A stretch of DNA of 64,000 nt from CALSPH01 sp041690035 (GTDB lineage: Bacteria > Bacteroidota > Bacteroidia > NS11-12g > UBA955): the NCBI GenBank assembly GCA_041690035.1, contig JBDNFC010000016.1:124001-188000 (forward strand). Reading direction: 5' to 3'. Positions 1-9,181 of the stretch are shown here, piece by piece. The translations under genes were made by a program, and so were the position numbers. A model generated the notes under the pieces. That model was not told the DNA's origin, ran no database searches, and saw only the letters and a list, made by a program, of their open reading frames with translations. The stretch's first letter is position 1; each line of letters opens with the position of its first letter.

Positions 1-443
1 CCACTTTTTATCTCTAATGCTCCTGTGCCCATTTTTATCAATTTCCACGCGCGTGCTAGTGATATTTCAAATAATTCATCCTCAGTTATAGCTTTAATGG
101 TCGCAGCAGAGCTTAAAATGCCTCCACCAGCGGCTGCAATTTCAGCATAAGTTTTACCAGCTATTTTTAATTCAAATTCTTTTTCTCTACTTTTTGCATA
201 TACAATATGGGTGTGCGAATCTATAAAACATGGCATAACTTCTGCACCATCTGCATCAATAATTTCCTCTATATGTGTTGGCTTTTCTAGCGTATGCCCA
301 AAGGATGTAATTAGTCCATTTTCAACTAAAAGATAAGCGTTTTCAATACTTTCCACTTCATTCATTTGCGCTCCTTTTAGCACTTTTATGTCTGATGCTA
401 AAATTCCCGTTAATTTTCCTATATTTTGGATTAATATTTGCAT
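1..443 (-). CDS. hutI: Imidazolonepropionase, N-terminal part (runs off window)
   Basis: The reverse strand from the ATG at 443 reads an open frame to the window edge, so only about the first 147 residues are present. The product hydrolyses 4-imidazolone-5-propionate to N-formimino-L-glutamate in cytosolic histidine degradation. It is an amidohydrolase: an N-terminal beta segment leads into the metal-binding DSHTHIVYA motif (His77 and His79), followed by REKEFELKIAGKTYAEIAA and a GGGILSSA segment, both typical of HutI. Its start lies 19 bp from the divergent start of the gamma-carbonic anhydrase gene, so the two share an intergenic region, in which I see no clear promoter motif. The rest of a hut cluster, if any, would lie to the left and is not visible. 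Confidence 0.9.
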   Translation of the reverse strand, partial: MQILIQNIGKLTGILASDIKVLKGAQMNEVESIENAYLLVENGLITSFGHTLEKPTHIEEIIDADGAEVMPCFIDSHTHIVYAKSREKEFELKIAGKTYAEIAAAGGGILSSAATIKAITEDELFEISLARAWKLIKMGTGALEIKS

Positions 444-462
444 AATTTATTAAAATAATTTA

Positions 463-969
463 ATGCCAAATATAAAAAATAATTTCAATATTCACAAGAG
501 TGTTTTTGTGGCACCAAACGCTACACTTATTGGCAATTGCAATATAGGCGAGGATAGTTCTATTTGGTTTGGAGCTGTTTTAAGAGGAGATAATGATTTG
601 ATAACTATAGGAAAATACTCAAACATTCAAGATTTATGTGTGATTCATGTAGATCCTAAAAAGCCAGTTATTATTGGCAATCATTGCACTATAGGCCATC
701 GGGCTATTGTGCATGGTTGCGTAATTGGAAATAATGTGCTTGTGGGCATGGGAGCCATATTGATGAATAATTGTGTTATTGGAGATAATTGTATCATAGG
801 TGCAGGAGCATTGGTAACAGAGCATACAATTATCCCAGCAAATAGTATGGTTATAGGTATGCCGGCCAAGGTAAAAAGAGCTTTAACAGAAAATGAAGTA
901 AAAGCTATTGAAAATAACGCTGCAGTTTATTGCGTACAAGCAAAAAAATATATTTTCAATGAAAAGTAA
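463..969 (+). CDS. Gamma-carbonic anhydrase / hexapeptide-repeat family protein
   Basis: This 168-residue protein is a left-handed beta-helix of hexapeptide repeats running through most of its length, for example IGNCNIGEDSSIWFGAVLRG and IGHRAIVHGCVIGNNVLVG. It belongs to the YrdA/PaaY/CaiE gamma-carbonic anhydrase-like group, which forms trimers with a metal between subunits. The likely metal-ligand histidines are in CVIHVD and in GHRAIVHGC. The length fits the stand-alone family. Many members have no measured carbonic anhydrase activity, so CO2 hydration is inferred from the family only. An SbtA-like bicarbonate transporter lies about 55 kb away in this window and is not genetically linked. 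Function in this organism is uncertain; the family call is firm. Confidence 0.88.
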   Translation: MPNIKNNFNIHKSVFVAPNATLIGNCNIGEDSSIWFGAVLRGDNDLITIGKYSNIQDLCVIHVDPKKPVIIGNHCTIGHRAIVHGCVIGNNVLVGMGAILMNNCVIGDNCIIGAGALVTEHTIIPANSMVIGMPAKVKRALTENEVKAIENNAAVYCVQAKKYIFNEK

Positions 970-1017
970 TCGTTGCTTAAATCATTTTATAAACATGAAT
1001 ATTGGATTTTAAAACAG

Positions 1018-1025
1018 TATTTTTG
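1018..1025 (+). promoter_or_regulatory. Bacteroidota -7 element (TATTTTTG)
   Basis: TATTTTTG matches the Bacteroidota -7 consensus TAnnTTTG and ends 12 nt before the ATG of the LptF-type permease gene. I find no good TTTG at the -33 distance. Confidence 0.5.
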
Positions 1026-1036
1026 CAAACCATAAA

Positions 1037-2467
1037 ATGATAAAAAAAATTCACTTGCGTTTAATTAAAGCGCTAATTGGGCCTTTTATTGCAAGTTTTG
1101 CTATTACTATGTTTCTCTTTCTAATGCATTTTTTATGGTTATACATTGATGAAATTATAGGAAAAGGTTTAAGTAGCTGGGTTTTTATAAAACTATTAAT
1201 GCTAACTACTGCTTCTTTGGTACCAATGGCCTTGCCACTTGCGGTTTTGCTTAGTGCCTTAATGGCTTATGGTGACCTTGCAGAACATTTTGAAATTGTA
1301 GCAATCAAATCTAGCGGAATATCTTTGCTCAAAACCTTATTGCCAAATTTTATATTTATAACTTTTATAGCTATTGGTGCTTTCTTTTTTGTAAATTATG
1401 TAATTCCTAGAGCCAATTTGGAGTCTAAAAGTTTGCTTTGGGATGTAAGAAATAAAAAACCAGCTTTTAATATTGAAGAGGGTGTTTTTTATGATGATAT
1501 TGAGGGTTACAGCATTAAAGTCGGTAAAAAATTAGCCGATGATGAAAGTATAGAAGATATTATAATATATGAACAAAAATATACCTCAGAGCAAATAAAT
1601 GTGATTAAGGCAAAAAGTGGTAGAATGTATTTGTCTGCAAATAAAAAATTATTATACTTTACCCTCAATAATGGCATTAGGTATGAAGAAATGACTGACC
1701 AAGCCAATTATTCAACCAATAATCAATCTAATACTACCTCTTTTGAAAAGCAAGAGATGGTTTTTGATTTATCTGCATTAGATCTTAAAAAAACAGAAAA
1801 AGAATTGTTTAAAGGTGACTATAGAATGCAGGGCCTAAATGATTTGAATGCCAATATTGATAGCACAGAAAAGGATATTGAAGAACGAAATAATTTTCAG
1901 AAAGACTACATGAAATCATATTACCGAGTTTTTGACACTGCTGTAACATTTGTGACTATACCAGATTCAATGACAATTATAAAAGATACTGGTTTTTTGT
2001 CAAGAATACCTGTTTCAGTTCACGCTCAAGTGATTATGGCAGTGCAAAATAGCTTGCGTATGCAGCGAGATATTTGTGAAAATACTATAAATGCAAATAA
2101 AGAAAATGAGGCCAATAGAATTTTATACCTGAGTGAGCGACATAAAAAAGTGACACTCTCAGTGCTTATTTTAATACTCTTTTTAATTGCTGCTCCTTTG
2201 GGAACTATTATAAGAAAAGGAGGCTTAGGTATGCCTTTGGTAATATCTGTAGTCATGTTTATCATTTATTATGTTGTAAATTTAATTGGAGAGAAGATGG
2301 CAAAAGAGGGGGTTTGGAACCTCACATTTGGAATGTGGTTTGCAATAGTTGTTTTTGCCCCAATTGCAATATTTATTTATTATAAAGCCGCTATAGATTC
2401 TGCTTTATTTGATGCAGATGTTTATAAAAAGTTTTTTAGAAAATTGAAATTAAAAATTGGGAAATAA
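1037..2467 (+). CDS. LptF/LptG-family lipopolysaccharide export permease (YjgP/YjgQ family), long form
   Basis: This 476-residue inner-membrane protein has the LptF/LptG layout. Three transmembrane helices occupy roughly residues 12-125, a large periplasmic jellyroll-type region follows, and three helices lie near residues 370-455. In known systems LptF and LptG form the transmembrane part of the LptB2FG ABC exporter that moves LPS from the inner membrane to the LptC/A bridge. It is longer than the usual roughly 360 residues because of an extra charged segment around residues 265-370, which I see as typical of Bacteroidota members. A second, shorter paralogue lies at 54110-55207, so the two probably act as an F/G pair although unlinked. 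The stop overlaps the next gene by 11 bp. Confidence 0.85.
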   Translation: MIKKIHLRLIKALIGPFIASFAITMFLFLMHFLWLYIDEIIGKGLSSWVFIKLLMLTTASLVPMALPLAVLLSALMAYGDLAEHFEIVAIKSSGISLLKTLLPNFIFITFIAIGAFFFVNYVIPRANLESKSLLWDVRNKKPAFNIEEGVFYDDIEGYSIKVGKKLADDESIEDIIIYEQKYTSEQINVIKAKSGRMYLSANKKLLYFTLNNGIRYEEMTDQANYSTNNQSNTTSFEKQEMVFDLSALDLKKTEKELFKGDYRMQGLNDLNANIDSTEKDIEERNNFQKDYMKSYYRVFDTAVTFVTIPDSMTIIKDTGFLSRIPVSVHAQVIMAVQNSLRMQRDICENTINANKENEANRILYLSERHKKVTLSVLILILFLIAAPLGTIIRKGGLGMPLVISVVMFIIYYVVNLIGEKMAKEGVWNLTFGMWFAIVVFAPIAIFIYYKAAIDSALFDADVYKKFFRKLKLKIGK

Positions 2468-3680
2468 AAAAATTTTATTGCTAAACAATAGGGTGCCGTA
2501 TCCACTAAAAGATGGGGGTGCAGCAGCTACTTTTTCACTAATAAAAAATTTAGAAAAACTAGGCTATGAAGTAGATTTATTCTTTTTAAATACTAAAAAG
2601 CATTTTGTGAATGAAACAATTGTAAATAAGGTTTTTGGACAAAATGTAACCTTAGCAAACATTGATACAAGCCTAAGTATTTGGGGAGGTATAAAAGCAT
2701 TAATACAACAAAGGTCTTATAATCTATCGCGGTTTTATAAATATCAAATCGCACAGAAACTTATATCAATAGTAAAAAATAAGCATTACGATATTATTCA
2801 TTTTGAGAATTTATTTATGGCACCATATTTAGCAGATATTTCACGTCATAGTAATGCTAATTTTGTTCTGAGAATGCATAATGTTGAGCATCAAATATGG
2901 GAAAAACTTGCTTTTTTTGAAAAAAATATATTAAAAAAATTATACCTTGCATATTTGTCACAGGTACTAAAAAAAGAAGAAATTATACTGATAAATCATT
3001 TTGACGCATTGCTTCCAATAAGTTTAGAAGACCAAAATTGGGTCAAAGAATTTTCTAAATCACCTTCATATTATCTTCCTATGGGTTTTGATTTTAATCA
3101 TTCTCCATTACCCGAATTTGGCATGCGTTTTTTTCATATTGGTTCTATGGAATGGCTGCCCAATAAGAATGCAATAAATTGGTTAATAGAAGAAGTTTGG
3201 CCAATTGTTCATCAAAAAATTCCTTCAGCCTCTCTTCATCTTGCAGGCAAAGGTATGCAAAATGATTATGACAAATACGTGCATAGCAAAGAAAACAACA
3301 GTCAAATTTATATACACGGTGAGGTAGAAAATGCGCAAAATTTTATGCAAAAAAATGATATTTTATGCATTCCATTGCAGGCTGCAAGCGGATTGAGAAT
3401 TAAAGCATTAGAAGCAATGATTATTGGAAAACCTATCGTTTCTTCAGCAATAGGCATGAGTGGTTTAAAAGCAAAAGATGGGTTTAACTGCCTTATAGCT
3501 AATAATGCGCATGAATTTGCTGAAAAAATGATTTTATTAGCAACAAAAAAAGAACTGTATTTAAAAATTGCAAATAATGCTTTTGAATGGGTGGAAGAAA
3601 ATTATAATAATCAAAAAATATATCAAGGTCTTTTTCGTTTTAATAATCAAATACCAAAAAATTATGCAAAAACACAATAA
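2457..3680 (+). CDS. Glycosyltransferase, GT-B fold (family 4-like)
   Basis: This 407-residue protein resembles GT4 retaining glycosyltransferases. The N-terminal Rossmann half starts LLLNNRVPYPLKDGGAAAT, the usual acceptor-side glycine-rich loop. The C-terminal half contains HIGSMEWLPNKNAINWLI and the nucleotide-sugar site PLQAASGLRIKALEAMIIGKP, with the E of KALEA as the family's conserved acidic residue. It probably transfers a sugar onto a surface glycan or lipid at the cytoplasmic face; donor and acceptor cannot be read from sequence. I chose the TTG at 2457 because no ATG precedes the conserved N-terminus. It overlaps the upstream permease by 11 bp, suggesting translational coupling, and the downstream lipoprotein by 17 bp. 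Confidence 0.85.
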   Translation: MGNKKILLLNNRVPYPLKDGGAAATFSLIKNLEKLGYEVDLFFLNTKKHFVNETIVNKVFGQNVTLANIDTSLSIWGGIKALIQQRSYNLSRFYKYQIAQKLISIVKNKHYDIIHFENLFMAPYLADISRHSNANFVLRMHNVEHQIWEKLAFFEKNILKKLYLAYLSQVLKKEEIILINHFDALLPISLEDQNWVKEFSKSPSYYLPMGFDFNHSPLPEFGMRFFHIGSMEWLPNKNAINWLIEEVWPIVHQKIPSASLHLAGKGMQNDYDKYVHSKENNSQIYIHGEVENAQNFMQKNDILCIPLQAASGLRIKALEAMIIGKPIVSSAIGMSGLKAKDGFNCLIANNAHEFAEKMILLATKKELYLKIANNAFEWVEENYNNQKIYQGLFRFNNQIPKNYAKTQ

Positions 3681-5142
3681 CTCTTTTCCCTTGTTTCTTT
3701 TTAGCTTAGCAATTCTAGCAGGTTGTGGCCAAAAAGCTGGAGAAGTTAAAACATTAACTAACATTAAGATGCGTTCTGCTTATTTTAAAAATGTACAATT
3801 TAATGTAAATGGATATTTACCTCAAGGTTTTAATCCTTTAGATACATCGATTGTAAAAAAAACAGATTGTTTTAAAATTACATATAACCAAGATAATAGC
3901 ATTGTTGCTGTATCATTTGTTATCAAAAATACTATAGAAAATAGCTATCTATATGGTTTTGCTGAACGCAAATACGATTATACAGATTCTAGCATAATAA
4001 TAGCTAACTATGATAAATTTGGTAAAATCATTTCGCAAGGAAAGTCAAAAGAGGGAATTAAATTAGCCTATAAAAAAATTGCAATGCAAAATAATATGCC
4101 CATTTCAGAATTGATGTTAAACATAAATAAAACACCAGTTTTAGATGTTCCTTTACGAAAATTTGAAACCAATAAGCAAGGGCAAATAATTTGGGAAAGC
4201 AGAGTAGATGCTTATCAAAAAGTATTAGACATGTCGGGTGGGGCAAATGTTTATTTTAGAAAAACCAGTTATACCGCTAAAGGCTTGCTAGAGCTAGTGT
4301 CTTTTTATAAAGATAAGCAAACACCCATATCTGTGGATGAAATTCACGCTACAAAATATACCTACAATACAATGGGAAATATTGTAGAAAATAGTTTTTT
4401 AAATGAAAACATGCAAGTAGAGGCAGATAAACAATCGGGCATGGCTTATCGAAAAATGGAATATGATAAATATGGATGCATGACATCTCAAATTTTGCTT
4501 GATATATTTTTGAAACCAATTAATAATATTGATGGCTATGCAATACAGCAAAATAAGTTTGATGGAAATACAAATAATATAGAACGCCTATTTTTTGATG
4601 CAAATAATAAACCATCTTTTAATAAAAAAATTGGTGCATTTGGCGAGAAATATGAATATACTGAAAATGGTGATATGAAAACTAAATATTTTGTCGATAA
4701 TAAAGGAAACATACAGAATTCTGCTTTAAATCTATATGCTAAAACAAGCATGCTTTATGATGAAGCGGGTAACTTATTAGAAGAGTCTTTTTTTGATGCA
4801 AATGATAAGCCTGTGGTGCCAGAAGATAATTTAGCACACCTAAAAAAAATGGAGTATAGTTCACAAGGGTTATTATTAAAAAACAGTTATTTTGATATCA
4901 ACAAAAAGCCTCTTTTGCTCAAAAAATGTGCTTGTGTTAGTGTGCAGTTTGAATATGACAGCATGGGCAACAATACCAAAGAAATTTACCTGAATTTGCA
5001 AAATACACCTACAAAACAAGGGAGAGAAGGTATAGCTTGGAGGACATTTAAGTACGATATTTTTGGTGAAAACACCTTGACTCAATTTTTTGATTTTAAT
5101 GGCAAAGAAATTACAATAAATGGCAGTGCTCCTCTGCAGTAA
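3664..5142 (+). CDS. Lipoprotein with about eight Tyr-Asp/Gly-Asn type repeats, function unknown
   Basis: The 492-residue product begins with a lipoprotein signal peptide (MQKHNNSFPLFLFSLAILAGC, cleavage before the Cys). From about residue 200 onward the body is built of loosely repeated units of 40-50 residues. Each has a core like YDEAGNLLEESFFDANDKPV; other copies include YNTMGNIVENSFLNEN, EYTENGDMKTKYFVDNKGN, EYSSQGLLLKNSYFDINKKP and EYDSMGNNTKEIYLNL. They recall YD/RHS-like or MORN-variant beta-hairpin repeats. The longer open frame starting at 3568 is rejected because it would overlap the upstream gene by 113 bp and bury the signal peptide. The protein is likely anchored in the outer membrane. 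I do not recognise a specific function. Confidence 0.75.
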   Translation: MQKHNNSFPLFLFSLAILAGCGQKAGEVKTLTNIKMRSAYFKNVQFNVNGYLPQGFNPLDTSIVKKTDCFKITYNQDNSIVAVSFVIKNTIENSYLYGFAERKYDYTDSSIIIANYDKFGKIISQGKSKEGIKLAYKKIAMQNNMPISELMLNINKTPVLDVPLRKFETNKQGQIIWESRVDAYQKVLDMSGGANVYFRKTSYTAKGLLELVSFYKDKQTPISVDEIHATKYTYNTMGNIVENSFLNENMQVEADKQSGMAYRKMEYDKYGCMTSQILLDIFLKPINNIDGYAIQQNKFDGNTNNIERLFFDANNKPSFNKKIGAFGEKYEYTENGDMKTKYFVDNKGNIQNSALNLYAKTSMLYDEAGNLLEESFFDANDKPVVPEDNLAHLKKMEYSSQGLLLKNSYFDINKKPLLLKKCACVSVQFEYDSMGNNTKEIYLNLQNTPTKQGREGIAWRTFKYDIFGENTLTQFFDFNGKEITINGSAPLQ

Positions 5143-5148
5143 TTAGTA

Positions 5149-7479
5149 CTAAAATGGATAATCTAATCCAAAATTAAGGCAAGTTTGTTTTGTAAAAAAA
5201 TTGGGGGTTGCAATATCTTTTATAATCCACCTTTCATTTATTGGCAAAGCAGGATTGTGCATTCTAATTCCCCAATCAAGTCTGATCATAAAAAACTGAA
5301 AATTTAACCTTAAACCTAATCCAGTGTTTAAAGCAGTGCTGTTAAACATATTATTGAAGCTAAATTTCTCAACTCCCTTAGTTCCTTGAGTTATATCCCA
5401 AACATTGCCTGCATCCATAAAAATTGCAAGTTCAGCTTTGTTGTCTATAAGATCAAAACGATATTCAATATTGCAAACAAACAATAATTCACCTGTTCTT
5501 ACTAAAGAAATGGTATTACTACTGTCATTATAATTTCCTGGACCCATTGCTCTGGGATTCCAACCTCTTAAACTATTTGCTCCACCTATAAAATAGCGTT
5601 TATCTATTGGCAACACTTTTCTATTAATATAGGGCAGAGCAATTCCTGTATTTATTCTATAAACAAAGGTATTGTTTTCATCAATTTTTTTAGTTAGCCT
5701 GATGTCAATATCGCTCTTTATAAATTGCGAAAAAGGCACTCCCAGCAGATTGTATGCTCCTTCAGCATCTTTTTTAAAATTAAATATTCTTGCTAAAGCA
5801 AATAGGCTGTTGCCGCCAAGTTCTAGTACATTGGCCTTAATAAACCATGTTCTTTTCTCGCTCCTCAAAGATGGTCTAAGGGTGAAATAAGATATGTGAG
5901 ATGATGCCAATAAGTTTCTGTTAAATAATAAATCGATAAACTTTTGTTGATCTGGATTTAAGCCATTATAATAACTGCGGCCAACAATAGATCGATTGAA
6001 ATTGATATCGATTGGGCAAATTTGCCAATTATTTCTCTTTGTCTTATTAATTAAATAGGTAAGGGTTAGAGGTAAAATATTTCTATTAAAATCAGGATTG
6101 TCTTGATAAATATATGAAACACCAATTTGGGTGCTCACATTTAGTATTTTGGGATTTTTATCGATGTTTTTTAACAATCTGCTTGCAGGCAATTTTAACC
6201 GCGCATTTACAGATTGCTCTACAAAAGTATTTGTACTTCCTCCAAATTGAGCTTGAAAACTTGTTACTGCAGATAAATCGAGTTGTTCTGCCTTCCCAAA
6301 TGTATTTCTGTTAATGTATGTAAATGCATTTCCAACACCAAAATTGCCGTTATTGCTCGTTTGTCCAAGTGTAGGTATATCGTATGATATTATGCCTTGT
6401 GGTTCTATGGTATAAGCTTGTTTTGCATGAGGAATCAAATTGATGTATAAATCTATTGTGCCCAACGTGTCCAATATATTTTGTTTAAATGAGATGTCTA
6501 CAATTCTAAAAAGCCCAATTTCTGTTAGTCTAACATAAATCCTGTCTATTTCTGCTTGAGAAAAATAATTTCCTTTGGTGATTGTAATTCTTTTTTGCAA
6601 TATTTCGGGATCTAATGGATAGCCATGTAACTCGTAAGAGGCATTGTTTTTTTCAATAATTTCTATCAGGTTTCTTGCGTAAGTTTCCATCAGGGGAATA
6701 GAAACATACGTTTTTCCATACACCACTCTTTGATGCGATTTATCATTTTCTGGATTTAAGATAATGGCTTCTACATTAACTTTTTTAGCCATTGTATCTA
6801 TATCAAACTCAATATACTCTTTGCCAAAATAATAATAACCAGAGTTTCTAAGCAGGTTATTTATGTTGGTTCGCTCTTTAATTAATTCATCAAAATCTAT
6901 CTGATTTCCAAGGGTGATTACTTTTTTTAGATTATCTTTATGGTTAAGAATAGAATCTATATCATAGCTGCTTGAGTTTATTTGATACTTTTGAATTGTA
7001 AAAACCTCTTTTGGTGATATAAAATAAGTAACAAATGCTCTTTTTCTTCTTATGCCCTTATATTTAACACTATAACTAACCTTATTATTAAAATAACCTT
7101 TATTAAAAAAGAGCTGATTAATATTTTTAGTAGATCTTTCTATCAAATTTGTGTCTAACAATACGGGAGCCTCTCCTACCTTGTTTCTTAAAAACTTGCG
7201 CACTTTTTTTTGCTCGTTTTTATATGTTTTTCTTCTTCTAGTGCCCAAGCTATATGCCCTGACATGAAAACGGTAAATCCCCAAAATCTTTCTGTTTGGT
7301 TTTATTCTTATTTGGGCTTCAATTTCTTCAATTTGAGGTTTCTTTATTGGTTTTTCTAGCTTAATTTTGCTCCCTTTTAAAAGATACTGTCCTTTTGGGA
7401 CAGCTTTATAAGGAGAACAGCCATAAAAAATAGATACAATAAATAAAATTAAAGCATGCAGGATACCATTACTCAGCAC
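5149..7479 (-). CDS. tamL: TamL-type outer membrane lipoprotein (Omp85/BamA superfamily)
   Basis: The protein is about 776 residues with POTRA-type domains in the N-terminal half and a 16-strand Omp85 barrel in the C-terminal half. The barrel includes FIGGANSLRGWNPRAMGPG (the loop-6 RGW region) and AIFMDAGNVWDI, and it ends in Phe. A lipobox near the start (IVSIFYGC) followed by SPYKAVPKGQYLL marks it as TamL, the lipoprotein Omp85 of Bacteroidota. TamL pairs with an inner-membrane TamB in outer-membrane or surface-lipoprotein assembly; no tamB is in the window. The start is uncertain. The frame is open to an ATG at 7617, but that would overlap the divergent methyltransferase gene by 162 bp. 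I prefer the GTG at 7479 (or the TTG at 7482), which puts the lipid-attachment Cys at residue 21. Confidence 0.88.
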   Translation of the reverse strand: MLSNGILHALILFIVSIFYGCSPYKAVPKGQYLLKGSKIKLEKPIKKPQIEEIEAQIRIKPNRKILGIYRFHVRAYSLGTRRRKTYKNEQKKVRKFLRNKVGEAPVLLDTNLIERSTKNINQLFFNKGYFNNKVSYSVKYKGIRRKRAFVTYFISPKEVFTIQKYQINSSSYDIDSILNHKDNLKKVITLGNQIDFDELIKERTNINNLLRNSGYYYFGKEYIEFDIDTMAKKVNVEAIILNPENDKSHQRVVYGKTYVSIPLMETYARNLIEIIEKNNASYELHGYPLDPEILQKRITITKGNYFSQAEIDRIYVRLTEIGLFRIVDISFKQNILDTLGTIDLYINLIPHAKQAYTIEPQGIISYDIPTLGQTSNNGNFGVGNAFTYINRNTFGKAEQLDLSAVTSFQAQFGGSTNTFVEQSVNARLKLPASRLLKNIDKNPKILNVSTQIGVSYIYQDNPDFNRNILPLTLTYLINKTKRNNWQICPIDINFNRSIVGRSYYNGLNPDQQKFIDLLFNRNLLASSHISYFTLRPSLRSEKRTWFIKANVLELGGNSLFALARIFNFKKDAEGAYNLLGVPFSQFIKSDIDIRLTKKIDENNTFVYRINTGIALPYINRKVLPIDKRYFIGGANSLRGWNPRAMGPGNYNDSSNTISLVRTGELLFVCNIEYRFDLIDNKAELAIFMDAGNVWDITQGTKGVEKFSFNNMFNSTALNTGLGLRLNFQFFMIRLDWGIRMHNPALPINERWIIKDIATPNFFTKQTCLNFGLDYPF

Positions 7480-8202
7480 CAAATTAAATATCTTAAAAAT
7501 CTTCACCTTAAAAAATATCGTCAAAAATACTCCCAATTTTTGATTGAAGGCCATAAAATTATTAACGAGTTTAAAAAAAATGGATATTTTATTCCAGAAA
7601 TTTACTGTACTCATCAAAATTACAACCTTTACGAAAGTTTTTTAGACTCAGATTTGTTTACGACAAATGTAAATACTTTAGAGCGGTTTAGTGCGTTTAA
7701 ATCAAGAGAGGATGTTATTGCCTTAGTTGATTTTAAACAAGATTTACCCGTGTTTAATTCAAAAACAAATAGTATTTGGTTAGATAATATAAGTGATCCA
7801 GGAAACTTGGGAGCAATTATGCGCATTGCAGCATGGTATGGCATAAAACAATTGGTGCTTTCACCCAATACCGTTGATGAATTTAATCCAAAAGTAATTG
7901 CAGCATCTATGGGCGCAGTGAGTAGCTTATCAATTATCAGGCAAGATTTAATTGAAATTGCTGAAAAATGCGATCAATGCATTTATGCCTGTGTGCTTGA
8001 TGGCAGTAGTGTTTATGAAATTAAAGAAAAAAAAGCAGTTGTAAAACATATTGTCATTGGTAGCGAGAGTCATGGTATTAATGCTCAATTACTTGAAAGA
8101 AATAATGTCAAAAAAATTGCGATTCCAAAACGTGGTGATTTTGATTCTTTGAATGCTGCAGTAGCTTCAGGCATTATTATTGATAGATTATTAACTTCGT
8201 GA
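7456..8202 (+). CDS. TrmH/SpoU family RNA 2'-O-methyltransferase
   Basis: This 248-residue SPOUT methyltransferase has an N-terminal substrate-binding domain (HQIKYLKNLHLKKYR then FLIEGHKII, typical of the RlmB/TrmH type) and a C-terminal knotted SAM-binding domain. The three SpoU motifs are visible: WLDNISDPGNLGAIMRIA (motif 1, with the catalytic Asn-Arg region), IVIGSESHGI (motif 2) and IAIPKRGDFDSLNAAVASGI (motif 3). It transfers a methyl group to a ribose 2'-OH in rRNA or tRNA; the target nucleotide is unknown. The first 24 bp overlap head-on with my preferred tamL start. The stop overlaps the next gene by 4 bp (GTGA), so the two are probably cotranscribed. Confidence 0.92.
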   Translation: MQDTITQHQIKYLKNLHLKKYRQKYSQFLIEGHKIINEFKKNGYFIPEIYCTHQNYNLYESFLDSDLFTTNVNTLERFSAFKSREDVIALVDFKQDLPVFNSKTNSIWLDNISDPGNLGAIMRIAAWYGIKQLVLSPNTVDEFNPKVIAASMGAVSSLSIIRQDLIEIAEKCDQCIYACVLDGSSVYEIKEKKAVVKHIVIGSESHGINAQLLERNNVKKIAIPKRGDFDSLNAAVASGIIIDRLLTS

Positions 8203-9161
8203 AAATAGCAATAATAGGAGCAGGCATATCAGGAACAACCCTTTATCACACCGCAAAGCAACTTGGTTTCACGGCCACTATATTTGATATCCAAAAACAA
8301 AATACAGCAAGTAAAATAGCTGCTGGAATTATTAACCCAATTGCGATTAGCAGAAAAAAGGTACTTTGGCGTGGTGAAGATTTTGCTGATTTTGCTTGGA
8401 ATTTCTATAAGGAGCATAATAGTAAAGCAATTAGGCCGCAAAGAATGACCTTTAAAGTAAGCAATCAAAAAGAAGCCAATGATTGGGATTTTAGCGATGC
8501 AATGGAGCGGGGTTTTTTAGAATGCCAAAAAATAGAAAACGAATACTTGTATACAATACTCAAATCGGGGTGGATAGAAACTAAAGATTATTTGAATTTA
8601 GAGCCAATTAGAGCTCATATAGCGCATAATGAGATAATTAATAATTTTAGCAATCAATTTGATGCAATTATTTTAGCAACAGGTAATGATTTAATACATG
8701 ATTTTTTAGCCGAAAATTATCGAAAAGATATTTTAATGCCATTGCTTGGAGATATTTTAACTTTAGCTATTCCTAACCAAATAAATTTTTTACACACTGA
8801 GGGGGTGTTTTTATTGCCTACTGAAAATGGTGTCAATAAACTTGGCAGCACCTATATAAAAGATGCTGCAAGCGATACACCGCAAGAAGAGCATAAAAAC
8901 TTGTTGCTTGATAAATTTGCAAAGTTTGGTTTAAATTACACAAAATTAATTGCGCACCAATCAGCATTCAGGCCTAGTACCTTTGATAGAAATGCCATCA
9001 TTGGTTTAATAAAGGGGTATAAAAATGTGTATTCATTTACTGGTATGGGTTCTCGTGCTTATTTATATTCACCATTATTGGCCCTTCAATTGCTTCAGAA
9101 TATTAATACTGGCAAAGCATTATGGCCCGAAGTGGACATAAAACGGGGAATTAAAAAATAG
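8199..9161 (+). CDS. FAD-dependent oxidoreductase (DAO family), possibly MnmC oxidase-like
   Basis: The 320-residue product begins with a dinucleotide-binding Rossmann motif (IAIIGAGISGTTLYHTA) and belongs to the D-amino-acid oxidase fold. Further features are KIAAGIINPIAISRKK after the first strand and a C-terminal segment FRPSTFDRNAIIG followed by FTGMGSRAYLYSPLLALQLL. That last segment resembles the G(L/M)GSRG region of the oxidase half of MnmC, which removes the carboxymethyl group of cmnm5U34 in tRNA. The window also holds a stand-alone MnmD at 59623, which would supply the methylation half, so a role in tRNA wobble modification is possible but unproven. Glycine oxidase-like activity is the alternative. 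The start is GTG and overlaps the upstream stop by 4 bp. Confidence 0.75.
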   Translation: MKIAIIGAGISGTTLYHTAKQLGFTATIFDIQKQNTASKIAAGIINPIAISRKKVLWRGEDFADFAWNFYKEHNSKAIRPQRMTFKVSNQKEANDWDFSDAMERGFLECQKIENEYLYTILKSGWIETKDYLNLEPIRAHIAHNEIINNFSNQFDAIILATGNDLIHDFLAENYRKDILMPLLGDILTLAIPNQINFLHTEGVFLLPTENGVNKLGSTYIKDAASDTPQEEHKNLLLDKFAKFGLNYTKLIAHQSAFRPSTFDRNAIIGLIKGYKNVYSFTGMGSRAYLYSPLLALQLLQNINTGKALWPEVDIKRGIKK

Positions 9162-9181
9162 CAGATTTTTTTTATTAATGA

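Noticed and set aside
3568..3663. Longer start for the repeat lipoprotein gene
   Set aside because: It would overlap the glycosyltransferase gene by 113 bp and place 32 residues before an otherwise good lipoprotein signal peptide.
7480..7617. tamL starting at an ATG at 7617 or 7554
   Set aside because: The extra residues overlap the methyltransferase gene antisense and do not look like a signal peptide; the lipobox-adjacent GTG or TTG is preferred, with uncertainty stated.
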